Positions 32,930 to 45,500 of a stretch of 64,000 nt of DNA are shown piece by piece. The notes under the pieces were generated by a model. It had not been told where the DNA came from. It did no database searches and saw nothing but the letters and a program-made list of their open reading frames with translations. A program made the position numbers and the translations under genes. Numbering within the stretch: position 1 is the stretch's first letter; each line of letters opens with the position of its first letter. The stretch covers positions 22,878,854-22,942,853 of the forward strand of contig CP093830.1 of assembly GCA_033063855.1 (NCBI GenBank), read 5' to 3'. The DNA is from Smittia aterrima (lineage: Eukaryota > Arthropoda > Insecta > Diptera > Chironomidae).

Positions 32930-35900
32930 TCATTTGAAAATCAATTTAAAATAGTGTTTTGATATAAAACGATCACTGAAGTTTCAAAAAGCTTTTATCA
33001 TATTTATAAACAGAGAGTTCTCGTTGATATTTCTCGTGAATGTTTGATTTTGCGCTTCCGTGCCAAGAGTAATTGGATTTTAATGAGAGACCGAAACTAT
33101 GCAAAGCAAGAAGCATAAACAATGTTCAATGCGCTTGCCTAAACGGTTTAATTTATTTAATAATGAAAATTACAAAAGATTTTAGCGACTCGAATGTTAA
33201 ATTTGAAGCATCGCCTCCGCTCTTCCCAAGCAATTGATGACAAGCAGTTTGCAATTATTCTCATGCTTAGCTGAAATAATTGTCCACGCATTTGCATTTT
33301 ATTAAATTGGTTTGTAGCATAATTAAGAGGAAGAGAAACAATAAAAAACGATTAGGCACATGCGATTGTTATTCACGATGAAGTTTTGAATTAAATGTAT
33401 AAAAAAAGTTCTTCACTTTATGTGAAGCCTAAGAAATTTTCAATGTTGTATTTTTAGAAAATTATTTAAATAAAAGACATTTTTTATGTTTAAATCCACA
33501 TAGTCATAGAATTTTTATTTACTTTCACTTTCATCACTTCTCTAGAGACTTTATTTACAACTGATCTTCATTTGCATTAACTGCTGAATCATTGATTGGG
33601 CGCCACATGATTTTTTTTATCGCCCTCGTCTCTTCAGCAGTCTTTTCTCTTAAGATTTTCTTCCATTTTCTTTTTCTTCGTTTTAAAATTAAAAAATAAA
33701 AAAATAAATTACTAGATATTACAATTATACACCATTTTAAAATGGTTGAATATAAATAGGAACTATATGAGTTTTTCTTAATTTTAATACTTCCACCCTC
33801 GTTGATTCAATTTTCTTTGTTTCTTCGAGCTTTTGTTGTTAGTTGTTTCGTCTTTTGAAGAATCATCAATTGTTTTAAACTGATCTGCGCTTTTAATAAT
33901 TTCTTTTGTTTGGTTTGCTTAAAAGAAAACTGAAATTTGAAGCTTCTTCTGAATGTGATGGGAGTTTACGTAAAAAATACTTTTTTGTTTAAACATTTTT
34001 GTGATTTCTTTTTTCATGTTAAGATTTTAATTTGACAAAGTTGAAGACTGTAACAAAACAAATGTTTCACTTCCGAGAAATATCTTCCTTCACATTCAGA
34101 AAAGACTTCAATAATTCGAGATTTAGTCACAGGGAACTTTTATCCATTTTAAAACGCTAAAATACCTAATTCTTCTCTCACAAAAAATATTCACGAAAAT
34201 TAGTTTACGCGCTGCTCCAAAAGAAATTTCTCATCTTGTTGCATTTAGATTTACTTTAATTTAAGTTCATTAATTTTACTTATTTTAATTTTTTTTTGCG
34301 AGGAAATTGCATCATTAATGACTTTGACATCATTGTCTTTTCATCAATAAAGACTCTACATTTATGAATCTTCATCTTGTTTCCTTAATTTTATACAAAT
34401 GTTTTAAACTTTTTATGGCAATTCATAAAATAATGAACGTTTTCTTTCATTTAGATATAATCGGAAACGAAAATTTTTTAGGTAAACATTCACAAAGCAA
34501 AAACATCAACAAATAATCAAACGATTTATCTTGAAGGAGATTGAAGAAAATCAGAAAATCATGATCCATAAATACTTTTCTTTTCTAATACGACACGGTT
34601 TATCTAAGTTTTCTTTACCCTCTAAGATTACTTCTCGTTATTACAGATAGGAACATGTTTCTTAATACAAAAATGTTTAAGCTTTCGATTCAAGAGAAGA
34701 AAAAACTTAAAGAAATTAAAGAAAACTGAAATCATTTCAATGATTTCCCGAAAAAAAAATATTTTAACATTAACAAAATTAACTTTTAACCGAAAATGCA
34801 AAACTTTCTGCAAAATATTTTTGAAATCAAAGCGATTTTATTCGGGAATGTTGAACTAAAATTCGTGTCTCTTCATTAAAACTTACATTTCATTTAATTT
34901 TTGCCTTCAATCTAATGTCATCATTAATTTAAAGATTCATTTTCTCCATTTTTTTTATAAATATTAAATATTAAAAGTCCTCTTCCATGCGAGTATAAAG
35001 TTTCATCAATTTTAGTGTTTTGTGTGTGAATGTGAGTGTTCCTTTGTCTTTTACTTAAAAGATGCCTCGAGAACTTCATCTTCCCTTAAAATTCTTCTTC
35101 TTAAACTAAAATTGTGCAAACAATACATTTGAAAAGGTTTCGTTAAACTTTTTAGAAACCTCAAGATTCTTCATCAAACAACTTTTTTTTTCATTCTTTT
35201 TCGCGGAAAGGAATTTTGTCAGTTTCATTTAACTTAGGAACATTTTTTGTCGCTTTCAATCATTTTCATCATATGTATAGGAAAAGAATTAAACACAGTT
35301 TTGTCAGGATTGAATTTAAAGTTGATTTGGCATTTTTTTTTGTGAGTGAATTTCCTCAACTGCATCACCTTCTCAACTTTCTTCTGGAGCTTCACCAATC
35401 ATCCGAAGTATTTTTCACCAATTTTTTTGTACGCTTCATTGTTTTTCATGTTTTCACCTTCATCTTCATTAAAATATTTGATTCTAAAATCATTGTAGTC
35501 TCAACGTTAAGTAGTTTCATTTTAGGTCGTCTGTTAATGGATTAAAGAAATCAATGTTTAAGATTATGAAGGCAATTGGTGTTATCAAAGAACTTACCAC
35601 CATTAAGTCAGCTTTGAACTCCATTGTACGTCAAGCTAAAAAATCAGTAATGATAACAATGTTACAGATTTATATTTTTGAAGATAAAACTTTAGTGGGT
35701 GAATCGTTCAATTCAATAAAAAATTTAAGTTTCTTCGTAATTTGCAAACCAAACCAAAAATATTTTTCAAAAAAGTAAAACTGAAAATAATAAATAAAAA
35801 ATCTGTAAAAAAATTATAAAAAATATCAAAGAATAAAAAATAAAGTTTTATAATATTTTTTTATTACGATTCTCTGGTGATTCATTCATTCGATAGTTTC

Positions 35901-36534
35901 CTTTTCTAATAGCAAGTAACAGCTCGATTAGTTGAGTCGAGCAATATAAATTTACACATGCAATAATTGAGAGATTCTGTAAGAGTTATCTAATCAAGTG
36001 AAAACACAACTTGTTTGTTGAAGTTTCGTAATTAAATTGAGGCTTCAGTAGTTGAGAGTAGATTTGGATTTAGAAGAGGTAAAAGAGAAAATTCGTTCTT
36101 GTTTGCAAGTAACGAGGAATGCAATAAATCTTTCTATACTTTGATTCTAATTACAATTTGCGAGGCGCTTGAAACTCCGTTTTAAAGGATGTATCAGCAA
36201 TGTTTGCTTTATCTACAATTGTACCGACACTAATCTAATTAACTAAATGGCAATTTGTGTTCTCAAAGCAAGATTCGGAAGATCGAAATTGATTTCATCG
36301 TGTTTTGTGTTGAGACTGAATGAATCTCTGTCTCCATAACAATGTGACGAAGTGTTTTTTTTTTGTTTAAACTTATAATGAAGAAAATTACAAAATAAAG
36401 ACGAAACTTTTTGTTTAATAATAAAATCACAAATCAAATTTTGCTTCTTTCACTTAAATGCGTAAAGTTCCCGTTTCACGAACGCGACGCTTACCCAGTT
36501 TCATTTGTTTTTCGCTCATTTGTGATTCATCTGT
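32930..36534. other. AT-rich spacer, probable long zfh2 3' UTR
   Basis: No recognised gene. The part next to zfh2 is likely its 3' UTR; the first plausible minus-strand AATAAA far enough from the stop is near 35859-35864, about 670 nt beyond it. Short spliced-looking open segments occur on the minus strand (33555-33917, 34071-34139, 35055-35105, 35598-35635) and are treated separately. Plus-strand Phe-rich frames here, such as 35216-35545, look like the antisense of Lys/Glu-rich sequence. Confidence 0.4.
33555..33917 (-). other. Possible 3' exons of an unrecognised minus-strand gene
   Basis: Minus segment 33784-33917 follows a good acceptor (TTTTCTTTTAAG at 33918) and encodes EIIKSADQFKTIDDSSKDE and SSKKQRKLNQRGWK. 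A GTATTA donor there and a CGAAG acceptor near 33690 would join it in frame to KRKWKKILREKTAEETRAIK and IMWRPINDSAVNANEDQL, whose stop at 33555-33557 overlaps AATAAA. Unspliced, the last segment is also open upstream through a hydrophobic, membrane-like stretch (ILKWCIIVISSNLFFYFLIL). The composition is more protein-like than surrounding frames, but I recognise no family and could not trace a complete gene. It may be a fast-evolving gene, a remnant, or chance. Confidence 0.25.
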
Positions 36535-39500
36535 CTATTCGATCCATTGCATATCTCCGACGAGTAAACTCTTCTGAGGATGGCAATTCGTATACATTTG
36601 AAAGTTTGCTTCGCGGTTCTCTCCACTCATCTCTCGATTGAAAGGATGGAACTTTAGTGGTTCGTCAGTTACCGCTTTCGTGTCAACTTCGTGGCAATCG
36701 TCGTCGTCATCTTCATCCGGATGGGTCTCATTCTTCATCACGTAATTATGAACGTTTTGAATGTGTTGCTGTGAGAGGGCGTGCGATTGAAACGTCTTCG
36801 CCATCAACGGATTGTAATCGGGACAGTATTGACAATTTTGTGGATTTCTCTCTGGCAAGTGCTTCAACTCGTTTGTCGAGATTTTATGACATTTTTTGTA
36901 GTTTGCGCGGGCGTTTTGGAACCAAACCTGTTGATGATACAATTCTTTATGACTAGTGTTCAAAGACATCTTCAATGCAAAGCTGAGCTTACCTGAACAA
37001 CTCTTTTGAACAGCCCAATCTCTCGTCCAATGTTTTCGCAATCAATCATCGATGGGGACTTCACATCATCAAAGATTTTCCTCAAAATACTTTTTTGGAC
37101 GCGATTTACGTGCGTTCTATGTCGTTTCGATTTGTTGTTCTCACTCGGTTGCGACGTGTTGCTCTGATACTCTTGAGCGTGATTACTGTCGTCATTGAAA
37201 TTATCCATGTCATAGTCTTCGTCACATAATTCATCATTGTTCGAGTCAGTGAAACTGATTTCACTCTCACTGAACTCATTCAATCGTTTGTGACCGCCAA
37301 AAAACTGGGAAGTTTGAGGCTGTTGCATCATCTTTGCTTTCCAATAATCCATGTTTTGAATTTGTGGTGTCACATCAACACTGGGCATTTGCATTGCGAA
37401 TGGAATCTCTTTTGGCGCGTAGCTGATCTCAGGGATGGCATCGATATTAACCATTTGCTTGTCAATGTGTTTTGTTTGCAAATGTGACTCAAGTGCAGAT
37501 TTTACTTTGAAGATTGCGCTACAGTAGGGACATTTCTTATTGATTATTTGCATATTCTGCCGGAATTGACCTTTGCGTTCACGCGCTCTTGAGTTTTGAT
37601 ACCAAACCTTAAGCGAAAATTCAAATTAATTTGATGAAATTATTCAAGAGTTAAATAACTCACCTGGACAACTCGTTTCTTCAAGTTAACCTTCTTTGAG
37701 ATCTCTTCAAGTTGCTTCCGACTAGGATTAGATTCCTTTTGGTAGCATTCGTAGAGATAATTCAGTTGTTCTGGAAGGATCGTCGTTCTAAGACGTTTGT
37801 TACTGTTGAAATTGCTGATTCCCATTTTTCCTTTTGCGGTGTCAGTTGCTTGTGTTTGTTGATTGAAATCCAATTCTTCTTTATCATCAAGAGCCACAAC
37901 ATCGTCATTATCATTTTGCATCTCGTCTCCACTCACATTCTCGTCCGGTTCCAGTTCAGCGCAGTTCAATTTCTTTTTGAATTCATTCAAATGATAAAAT
38001 TGACTCAAGAAGTCCATCGTCAAGTGCTTCTCGTCCATCTGTTGTTCGTTTGGACAGCTTGTCTTGTAGTATTGTAAAAAGAAGTCATAGTTTTTTGTCA
38101 ACAGATCAAAGTCTTGAGTCGAAAATTTTTGCATGAGAAACTCCTGCATTTGCTCATTGTCGTATGGGTTTGGAATATGTTGATTAATGCTTTGATCATT
38201 CAATGCTCCCATAGGAATTTGCTGTTGTAGTTGTGGTTGCTCTGCTGCTGGTTTAAAGTTCGGGAGTGATTCCGGACGAGGATCCACTTCGAACGACTGG
38301 TTGTGACAGTGCGGAGGCGATTGTGGGTGGAAATCCAACGGCTGCTACTTGTTAATCAAGTCGAGATCGAGAAGAGATGGAAATAATTAATATTGAAGGT
38401 TAAATCAATTAAATCTATTTTTCATCAACTCAAAGAAAGAAGAGATCTTTTAAAAAGCTCAATAAGCTTATCGCACACACTTATTCTGTCTTTGAGTTGT
38501 GAAGCTTACAAATTAAAAAGAATCAAGGAACGAACTGATAAAAATATAAATTTTCGACTTGCTCCAAAGATAAAAATATTAAAAGTAAAATAAAAAAACT
38601 CATGAAATTCTCTAGTTGAAGTTGAGAACTTAATGCCATTGGCGCTTTTTTAATGAACCTCACTCTCGGTAAACTTTTGAAAGTCGCGATGATGGTAAAT
38701 GCTAGAAGTGTCTGAGTCTTCCCAAATCAAAGAAATTATTTCGCAAAAAAGGAGAAACGGAGTCCGAAAAAAAGCGCCAATGGTTTTTAAAATTAAAAGA
38801 AAACTAACAAAAATTGAAAAAAGCTTTTTGGAGGAATTTGCTTGAAGTACCGGCAAGTCGTTGAAAAATGCTACAAAGTCACTTGGGAAATTTCGTGAAA
38901 GAGGTTTCTGGAAAATCCGTTTGCTCCCCGGTCGTTGACAGTGCAACAGTCAAGGGCGGATTTTGAAAGATTTTTTGTGATTTTTGTTTGTAAATTGTGG
39001 CAATGTTCATTTACCATAATATTGGGATGTGTACCGGATGTGGTCGTAATGAGATTAACCGGATGATTCAAATTCATTTTTGTCGCGGATAGTGGCGGCG
39101 TTTCGGACGCCGCATCGAGACATTGCGCGAGATTTTGTTGGGATTTTGTTGTTGAAGTAACTGGATGAAGTAAATTATTACCTAATATATTATTGGCGTG
39201 ATTTATTTCGAGGCTTGAGTTTGAGTCTTCACTGCTCAAGCTCTGTGCGATTTGGGCGGCAGCGATTTGAGCTTTCGCTGACTTTTTGTTATTTTCTTCT
39301 TTAAAACAATGGTTTTTTTGATGTCGAATGAGCTCATAATAGCGTTGGAATATTAAATTACATTTCTTACACGTGTAGTTGATGCAAGCGGATTTCTTCT
39401 CGTCGGCGGCATCGTATGGTGTGCTGTTGATTTTGGACGAGGGTTTTGGGAAAAGAGAGGTGATTTAGGAATGAGATGGTGAAACACTAACTTTAGTTTT

Positions 39501-42500
39501 AAATTTGATTAATCAATTGATTTGTAAAGAAGAAAGTCAAAGTATTTACAACTCAAATCATAACTTCTCATATAAATTGTTTATGTTATGGATTGTTTAT
39601 TAATTACGTGGATAAGAAAAGTTAATGATTTTATTAGAACTTAATTTTTTTTATCAACGTAATTTAGGAATAAACTCAAACTCTTTACAAATAAGTTTTT
39701 CTTTTCAAGAAAAGTTATGATTTGAGAGAAAAGGTTTTGAAAAGTTTTTTTCTTGTCATTTTCAATTACTTTGTGCTGTTTGGTTGATTCTCGTAGATCT
39801 TGCGTTGCTTCTGTCTCGCATTCTGGGAAGAAAAGAAAGATTTTTAGTTCATCAATCTACGTTCATATCAAGTCTTACACACCTGGAACCATACGACGAT
39901 GACACGAGGTGAGAGAAGTAAAAGTTTACTCAAATATTCCAAGTCACTGTCTTTTGGATAAGAATTGTTTTCGAAGAATTCTTGCAGCACTTTGATCTGA
40001 TAGTCAGTGAAGCGAGTTCGATTAGCACGCTTTCCACTTGAAGTTGATGAGTTTGACGAGCTTGAGTTTGATTCGTAGCTTTTGTCAAAAATCTTGTTCA
40101 ACTGAAATTTCTTTGGCGGTCCCATCTGATTCATATTAGACGAACCCGAAATATTGTTGATGGGAATGCTTTCGATCTGTTGGCTGATCACGTCATTGAT
40201 ATTATTGTAAAGACTGTTAGGTGTTTGCGGTCGCGATAAAATGTCAGAGCTGCCACTTTCCGATTTCGTTTCATAGCTATTCAGAAAAAAATTCTGCTGC
40301 TGTTGTTGTCGGAAGCGTTCCATTTCGTAGTCTATTCCTTCATTTTTACCGTCCATTTCGCTCATCATTTCATCCATCGGCTCTGACTTTATGTAAGATT
40401 CATCGCGCTCATTACTTGTGGTACTCGACGGTTGAGAGATTGGACGTAAATCGGGAAAATTCTGCTGAGATTGCTGACTCATGGTAAACGCTTGTGCGGC
40501 TTGTTGTTGAAAAAATTGTTGCTGCTGCTCCTGGAGCTTTTGTTGCTCGAGCTTTTGCTGCTGTAAATTGTTAATTAGTGCGCTTGATTGGCTTGCAACA
40601 CTGCTTTGTGCTTTGCTATCTGAAAGGGGCGTCGTTTTAGTTTGCCCTGTTCGTTCGTATTCCTCGAGATTCAAAGTTGTTGAAGGAGGATTTGCGAAGT
40701 TGTAAGGGGAATCCTTGTTGCGTTGGCGTTCTTTAAACAAAGTGTTGCGAAACCAATGTTTAACCACCTGAGAAAAGAAAAAACAATTAAATATTTAAGA
40801 CCTTCAAACAATTTTTATCTAATGCGTTCTTACCTTTTGAGGTAAATTAGCCTTCTTCGACATCTCCAAAATGCTTTCTTCACTCGGCGAGTTGTTGATG
40901 TCAAAGTGCGAACGAAGAATTTTCAGTTGATCGTCGGTGATGCGTGTTCGAGCTCGTTTTTGACTTCCACAAGCCTGGAATAGCGAAACATCATCATTAG
41001 CATCAATATTCCATTTGTCCTTTCCTCTATGTTTTACTTGAGCTTGAAGCTGACTTGAGCTAGCTTGTTGTTGTTGTTGCTGTAGCAATGAGAGTGATGG
41101 AGTAACGGATGGAGTTGCAGGAGATATTGCATCTGAAGCTGACTTAGCAGATGAAAGAATTGGATTCGCTGAAGCTTGACCAGGTGACAACAAATTATTT
41201 CCTTGTTGAGCTCCTCCGAAAATTAATGGCGGAGCTAAATTCATGAAATTCAATGACATAAAGTGATGGAACTGCATCAGATTCAACATTTCCAATGTAT
41301 TCATCGGCAAACTTCCAGTGGAAAGATTTTGCAAGCTCTGAGATATTTGTGGGAACTGTGATAGGAATTGTTGTTCCATCAATCGTTGAGCAAGCATCGC
41401 TGGATCAAATTTCTGTTCCGCAGCCTTTTGTTGAAGCATTTCAGGGCTGAAATGTTTCATTGGATCTGTCATTTCAGTAGTCTCTGCTGCTTTTACTTGA
41501 GAGAAATCAAGAACTTCGCTGTCTTGCTCCTTAGCCAACATTTCAAGCGATAACTTCTCGCCATGAACTTCTTCGCAATGAGCTTTCAGAATAAAAATGT
41601 TTGCAAAAAATTGTTTGCAGTGACGACAAAAGATTTTTTCTTCTTTCTTTTCCTCTGAGTTTCCATTTTTCTTTGGTGTTTGCGGAAGCAGCGGTGACTT
41701 CAAATCTCCAGTTTGTCCAATCTTGTTGATATCGTTGAATTGTTTTACGATATCGAATCCAAAATTCTCCAAAAGCGTTTTGTACATTGCATTGTTGGCG
41801 AGCTTTGGCGATAAGTTTCCGTTATTTGAAGGAAGATGTTGTTGAAGTAGATCTTGTGGGTTTATGGCTGTTGAAGAGGACGAGCCTTGTTGAAGCTGCT
41901 GTTGCATGATGCGATTTGTCTTCGCTTGATGTCCAACGCTTCTCATGTGAATGTCTAATGTTGAGCCCTGAGCATAAGCAACTTTGCAAATGTCGCACTT
42001 AAATCGTTTCTTCGGACTATCGTAATCATCCGACGACAACTTTCGTTTATTTGTATCTCCAGTTGAATTTGAGATTTCCATTTCATAATCAACTGACTTT
42101 CTATCAAAGTCAACTGAGCGTCGGTCAAAATCGGGTATTTGATTTGGACTCGTGCCAAGAGCAGGCGTTGAGCTTCCACTTCTCGATTCTTTCTGCTTCT
42201 GCTTAACTCGATGAAGATGAGACACGCTGTTCTTGTGAACTGTCAAAATGTTTGCTTGCGTGAAGCTTTCAAAACAATCGTCGCATTTATATGGACGATT
42301 CGGATCGTGATATTTCTCGAGCGAATAATTTGTAATTTTGTCATTTCGCTTCATCGCTTTGAAACGTTTCGCGCTCGATTCCTCATTGACTTGCTCACTG
42401 TTTTGACCATCGTACTCTGATACTTCCTGATCGTCGTCATTCGACATTGCGTCGTCTTGAATAATTTTCTCATCATCTGTCAATTCACTTGATTTAGTGA

Positions 42501-45500
42501 GATCCTGATTTTGTGATCCGTGAACTTGCTCAACGTGTCGTTGCAACGATGTTGTTGAGCGGAAGTTTCGACTGCAAATATTACATTTGGTAGCGTCTCG
42601 CATAGTGTGATACATAAAATGATTGTTTAGCTTCTCTTCGGTCTTGAAAGCGAGTGGACACATTGGGCATCGATATTTGTACACATGTCGTTCGCTTATC
42701 ACGATATTCAAGTGCGCTGACCGGAAGTGCTGTTGAACTTGTGTCTCATTCGAGAACTTTTGATGACAAGACTTGAGTAAACAGCCAAATTGATTGAGTC
42801 CAACAATAGTAAAGTGTTGATGATCCGTTGCATGCATCAACAAGTCGTTCATGTTCTTCAACGTATCCGAACAGACGAGACACTCAAAGTCGCCAGAGGA
42901 AGCTCCACCAACTGACGCGCTTCTCTCAGGACTCTTTTTGTTATTTAACCAATGACTTGTGTCGACAAGTTGAAGCAATCGATTGAGGCCGTCGGCATTT
43001 ACGCTGTGAATACACATCACGTGTTGCTCTAAAGCTTTTCGTTCAGTGAATGACTCTTGGCAGAGGGGACACATAATGCTGTACTCATCTACTGTGGTTG
43101 ATGATGAAGAGAAAGGTGAAGACTTCTGAATGTGTTGGTTTTGTGGAGTCGTGCGCATGGCTCCCGTTGATACTTTCTCATCTCCTTCAAGCATTGACAC
43201 TGCCGACGATGAGCGAGACGAATTATTGATGATAACGCCATCGATGTCTGGTTCGATTGTCATTACATCAGCTTCGCAATTTTGTTTTCCTTTATCGGAA
43301 TCGTCAAGCATTTTATCGGTCAAGTCATCGGATTTGTCTTCATTCTTGATTTGATCGATCTTTGGTTCAAAGTTCATTTGAGCAGCTGCCATCAATGCAG
43401 CCATCGACGGTAATACAATCGAATTGCACTCATGATTGTTCGGATGGTTCTGATCAAAGTGTTGTTCCATTTCGATTTTATTTTCAGTCAAATGGTCGCA
43501 TTGATTGCACTTCAAGATGGTCTGCGATGACGGAAGTGTCGCTGCCAACTGTTGAAGTTGTTCGAAAGGAAACATTTTCAAAACATTCATTGGAGTCGAA
43601 GATCGTAACGATGAATATTCGTCGCCTAATTTTGTGGTTGATTTGGCATGTGGCGTACCGCGAGATGATGGCGATAAACTTTGCTTCTCTTCGTCCTTTG
43701 CGAAGTCAGAACACGATGAATCGAGATCTAGTTGAAAGAATAGAAATTGAAAATTAAATCGAAAACTTTTAATTGATCAAGAATAAACTTTTCGTACCAT
43801 CAACGAGTTGATAAACATCTCCAATATCCATTGACTCCAAACTCTCGCATCGTCGCTGAAGACAGTAAATCTGCTCAATCTGAATGTGACGTAAACTCTT
43901 ATTGTGTTTAACCATGTCCATGATACTGTTCGTCTTGAAATTGCACAATTGACATTGCAACGCTTTGTTGTTGATGTCTTGACCGTCTATCGATTCGAAT
44001 TTCACCTCCTTGAATAGTTGAACCACATGATTGAACTTGACTTTCATGCTTTCATGACGAACGTTCTGAATGTGACAGTTGAGCTTTTGGATGGAGTTCG
44101 TGTAATAATCGCAGCAGTTACACTTAAGCTGAGTAATGTTGTAGTTATTGTTGGTTGTCGTGGAGTTGATGACGTACTCAAACTTGTATTCGTTTCTCAA
44201 ACCGCCCTGCTTTATATGATTTGCAAAGTTCACTCTCTGCAAATGCTTATCGGTCTTACAATGCAACTGACAGTTGGCTTTGAGATGGGTTTTGTAACAA
44301 CATAGTCGACACGTGTAATTGTTGTTGTTAACGACAACGATAAACTCTTGAGGGAAGCTTAGTCTAGAACGATCTTCATTGATGTGATTGTTCAATTCCT
44401 CCAAGTCGTTGGTGTTGAAGTTTGAGCAGATGAGACACGAGTAGTTATAGATGGGATTGAAGTCTTGTTCGAAAGGTGGCTCTAGAGTATCAGGATTGAG
44501 ACCCTGATCAATATCTTGATTATTCGTTCCATTCATTTGCTGATAATGAAGTTGATTCTGTTGGTTTGTTTGAGCTTGTTGCTGTTGTTGCTGTTGAAGC
44601 AACGACATGAAACCGGGTGTATTTGCATTGTTTAAGCCGACGGAGTTTTGGTGAAGTAGTTGAATAAGCAGTGCTTGATTGTACGCTAAGTCAGCGAGTG
44701 CGGCTCCAGGCAAATGACCAGGATTTGACTGAGCTTGATCGAGTGGCGATGGTACCATTGGTCCCATTCCTTTAACACCAGCATGTGACTGTTGAAGAAA
44801 CGAGTCCATATGTGATTGTAGTCGCTTGATATTGCACTGAACGACCGCTAAATTGTGTGTATGCTTCTCGCTCGTTTCATGAATACGATAATTGCGGGCG
44901 TTCGGAGTTTCGTACGAGCACGGTTCACATCGGAAGCTTGGTTTTGGTTTAGGTTTGCATTGCTGTGGCAATGGAGTTGATGGGGCAGAGACAGGCGTTG
45001 GTTGACTAGGTGGCTGCACTGCTCGAATTTCAGATTGAGGTGCAACGCTCTGTTGATGAAACTCGTTAGATAAATTGCTGTGGCGATTGAAGCTTTGACA
45101 ACTTACAAGGTTTTGTGTACTACTCAGTTCTTGTACGTTATTCAAATGCTTATCACTTTGCATGTGGATCGAAAGATTGCCCTTTGTGGTTGTCGAGTAG
45201 TTGCAGATCTCACAACGATAGGGTTTATAGCCACAAGTATAAGACTCGCCACGAGCTAATCGCGGATGTGCAGCGCCTGTTAGTTATTAATTATTTTAGT
45301 TGATAAAAATATTTTTTGATAACATTTTTAACTTTATCTTACCTGCAAGACAATAACCGCAAGCACTCTCTCCATCTGGATGTTTCTCACGCATGTGAAT
45401 CTCCAGCGTTTCTTGATATTTGTAGTGCCAATTGCATTGTGGACATTTCAGAGTTTTACATGAGTTCCGAGTTGATATTTGAACGCCACTGTTTAGACGG

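Noticed and set aside
35216..35545. 109-codon plus-strand Phe-rich frame
   Set aside because: The high Phe/Leu/His/Ile content is what the antisense of Lys/Glu-rich sequence gives; no signal peptide or family is visible.
38871..39014. Continuation of zfh2 exon 9 open frame past the proposed donor
   Set aside because: The frame stays open to a stop, but it would cut the protein before HD3 and HD4. An ATG|GTAAAT donor at 39015/39014 joins in phase to the next exon, so I treat the rest as intron, while noting a truncated isoform is possible.
43362..43757. 131-codon plus-strand frame over zfh2 exon 6
   Set aside because: It is antisense to clearly coding zfh2 sequence and has no independent support.
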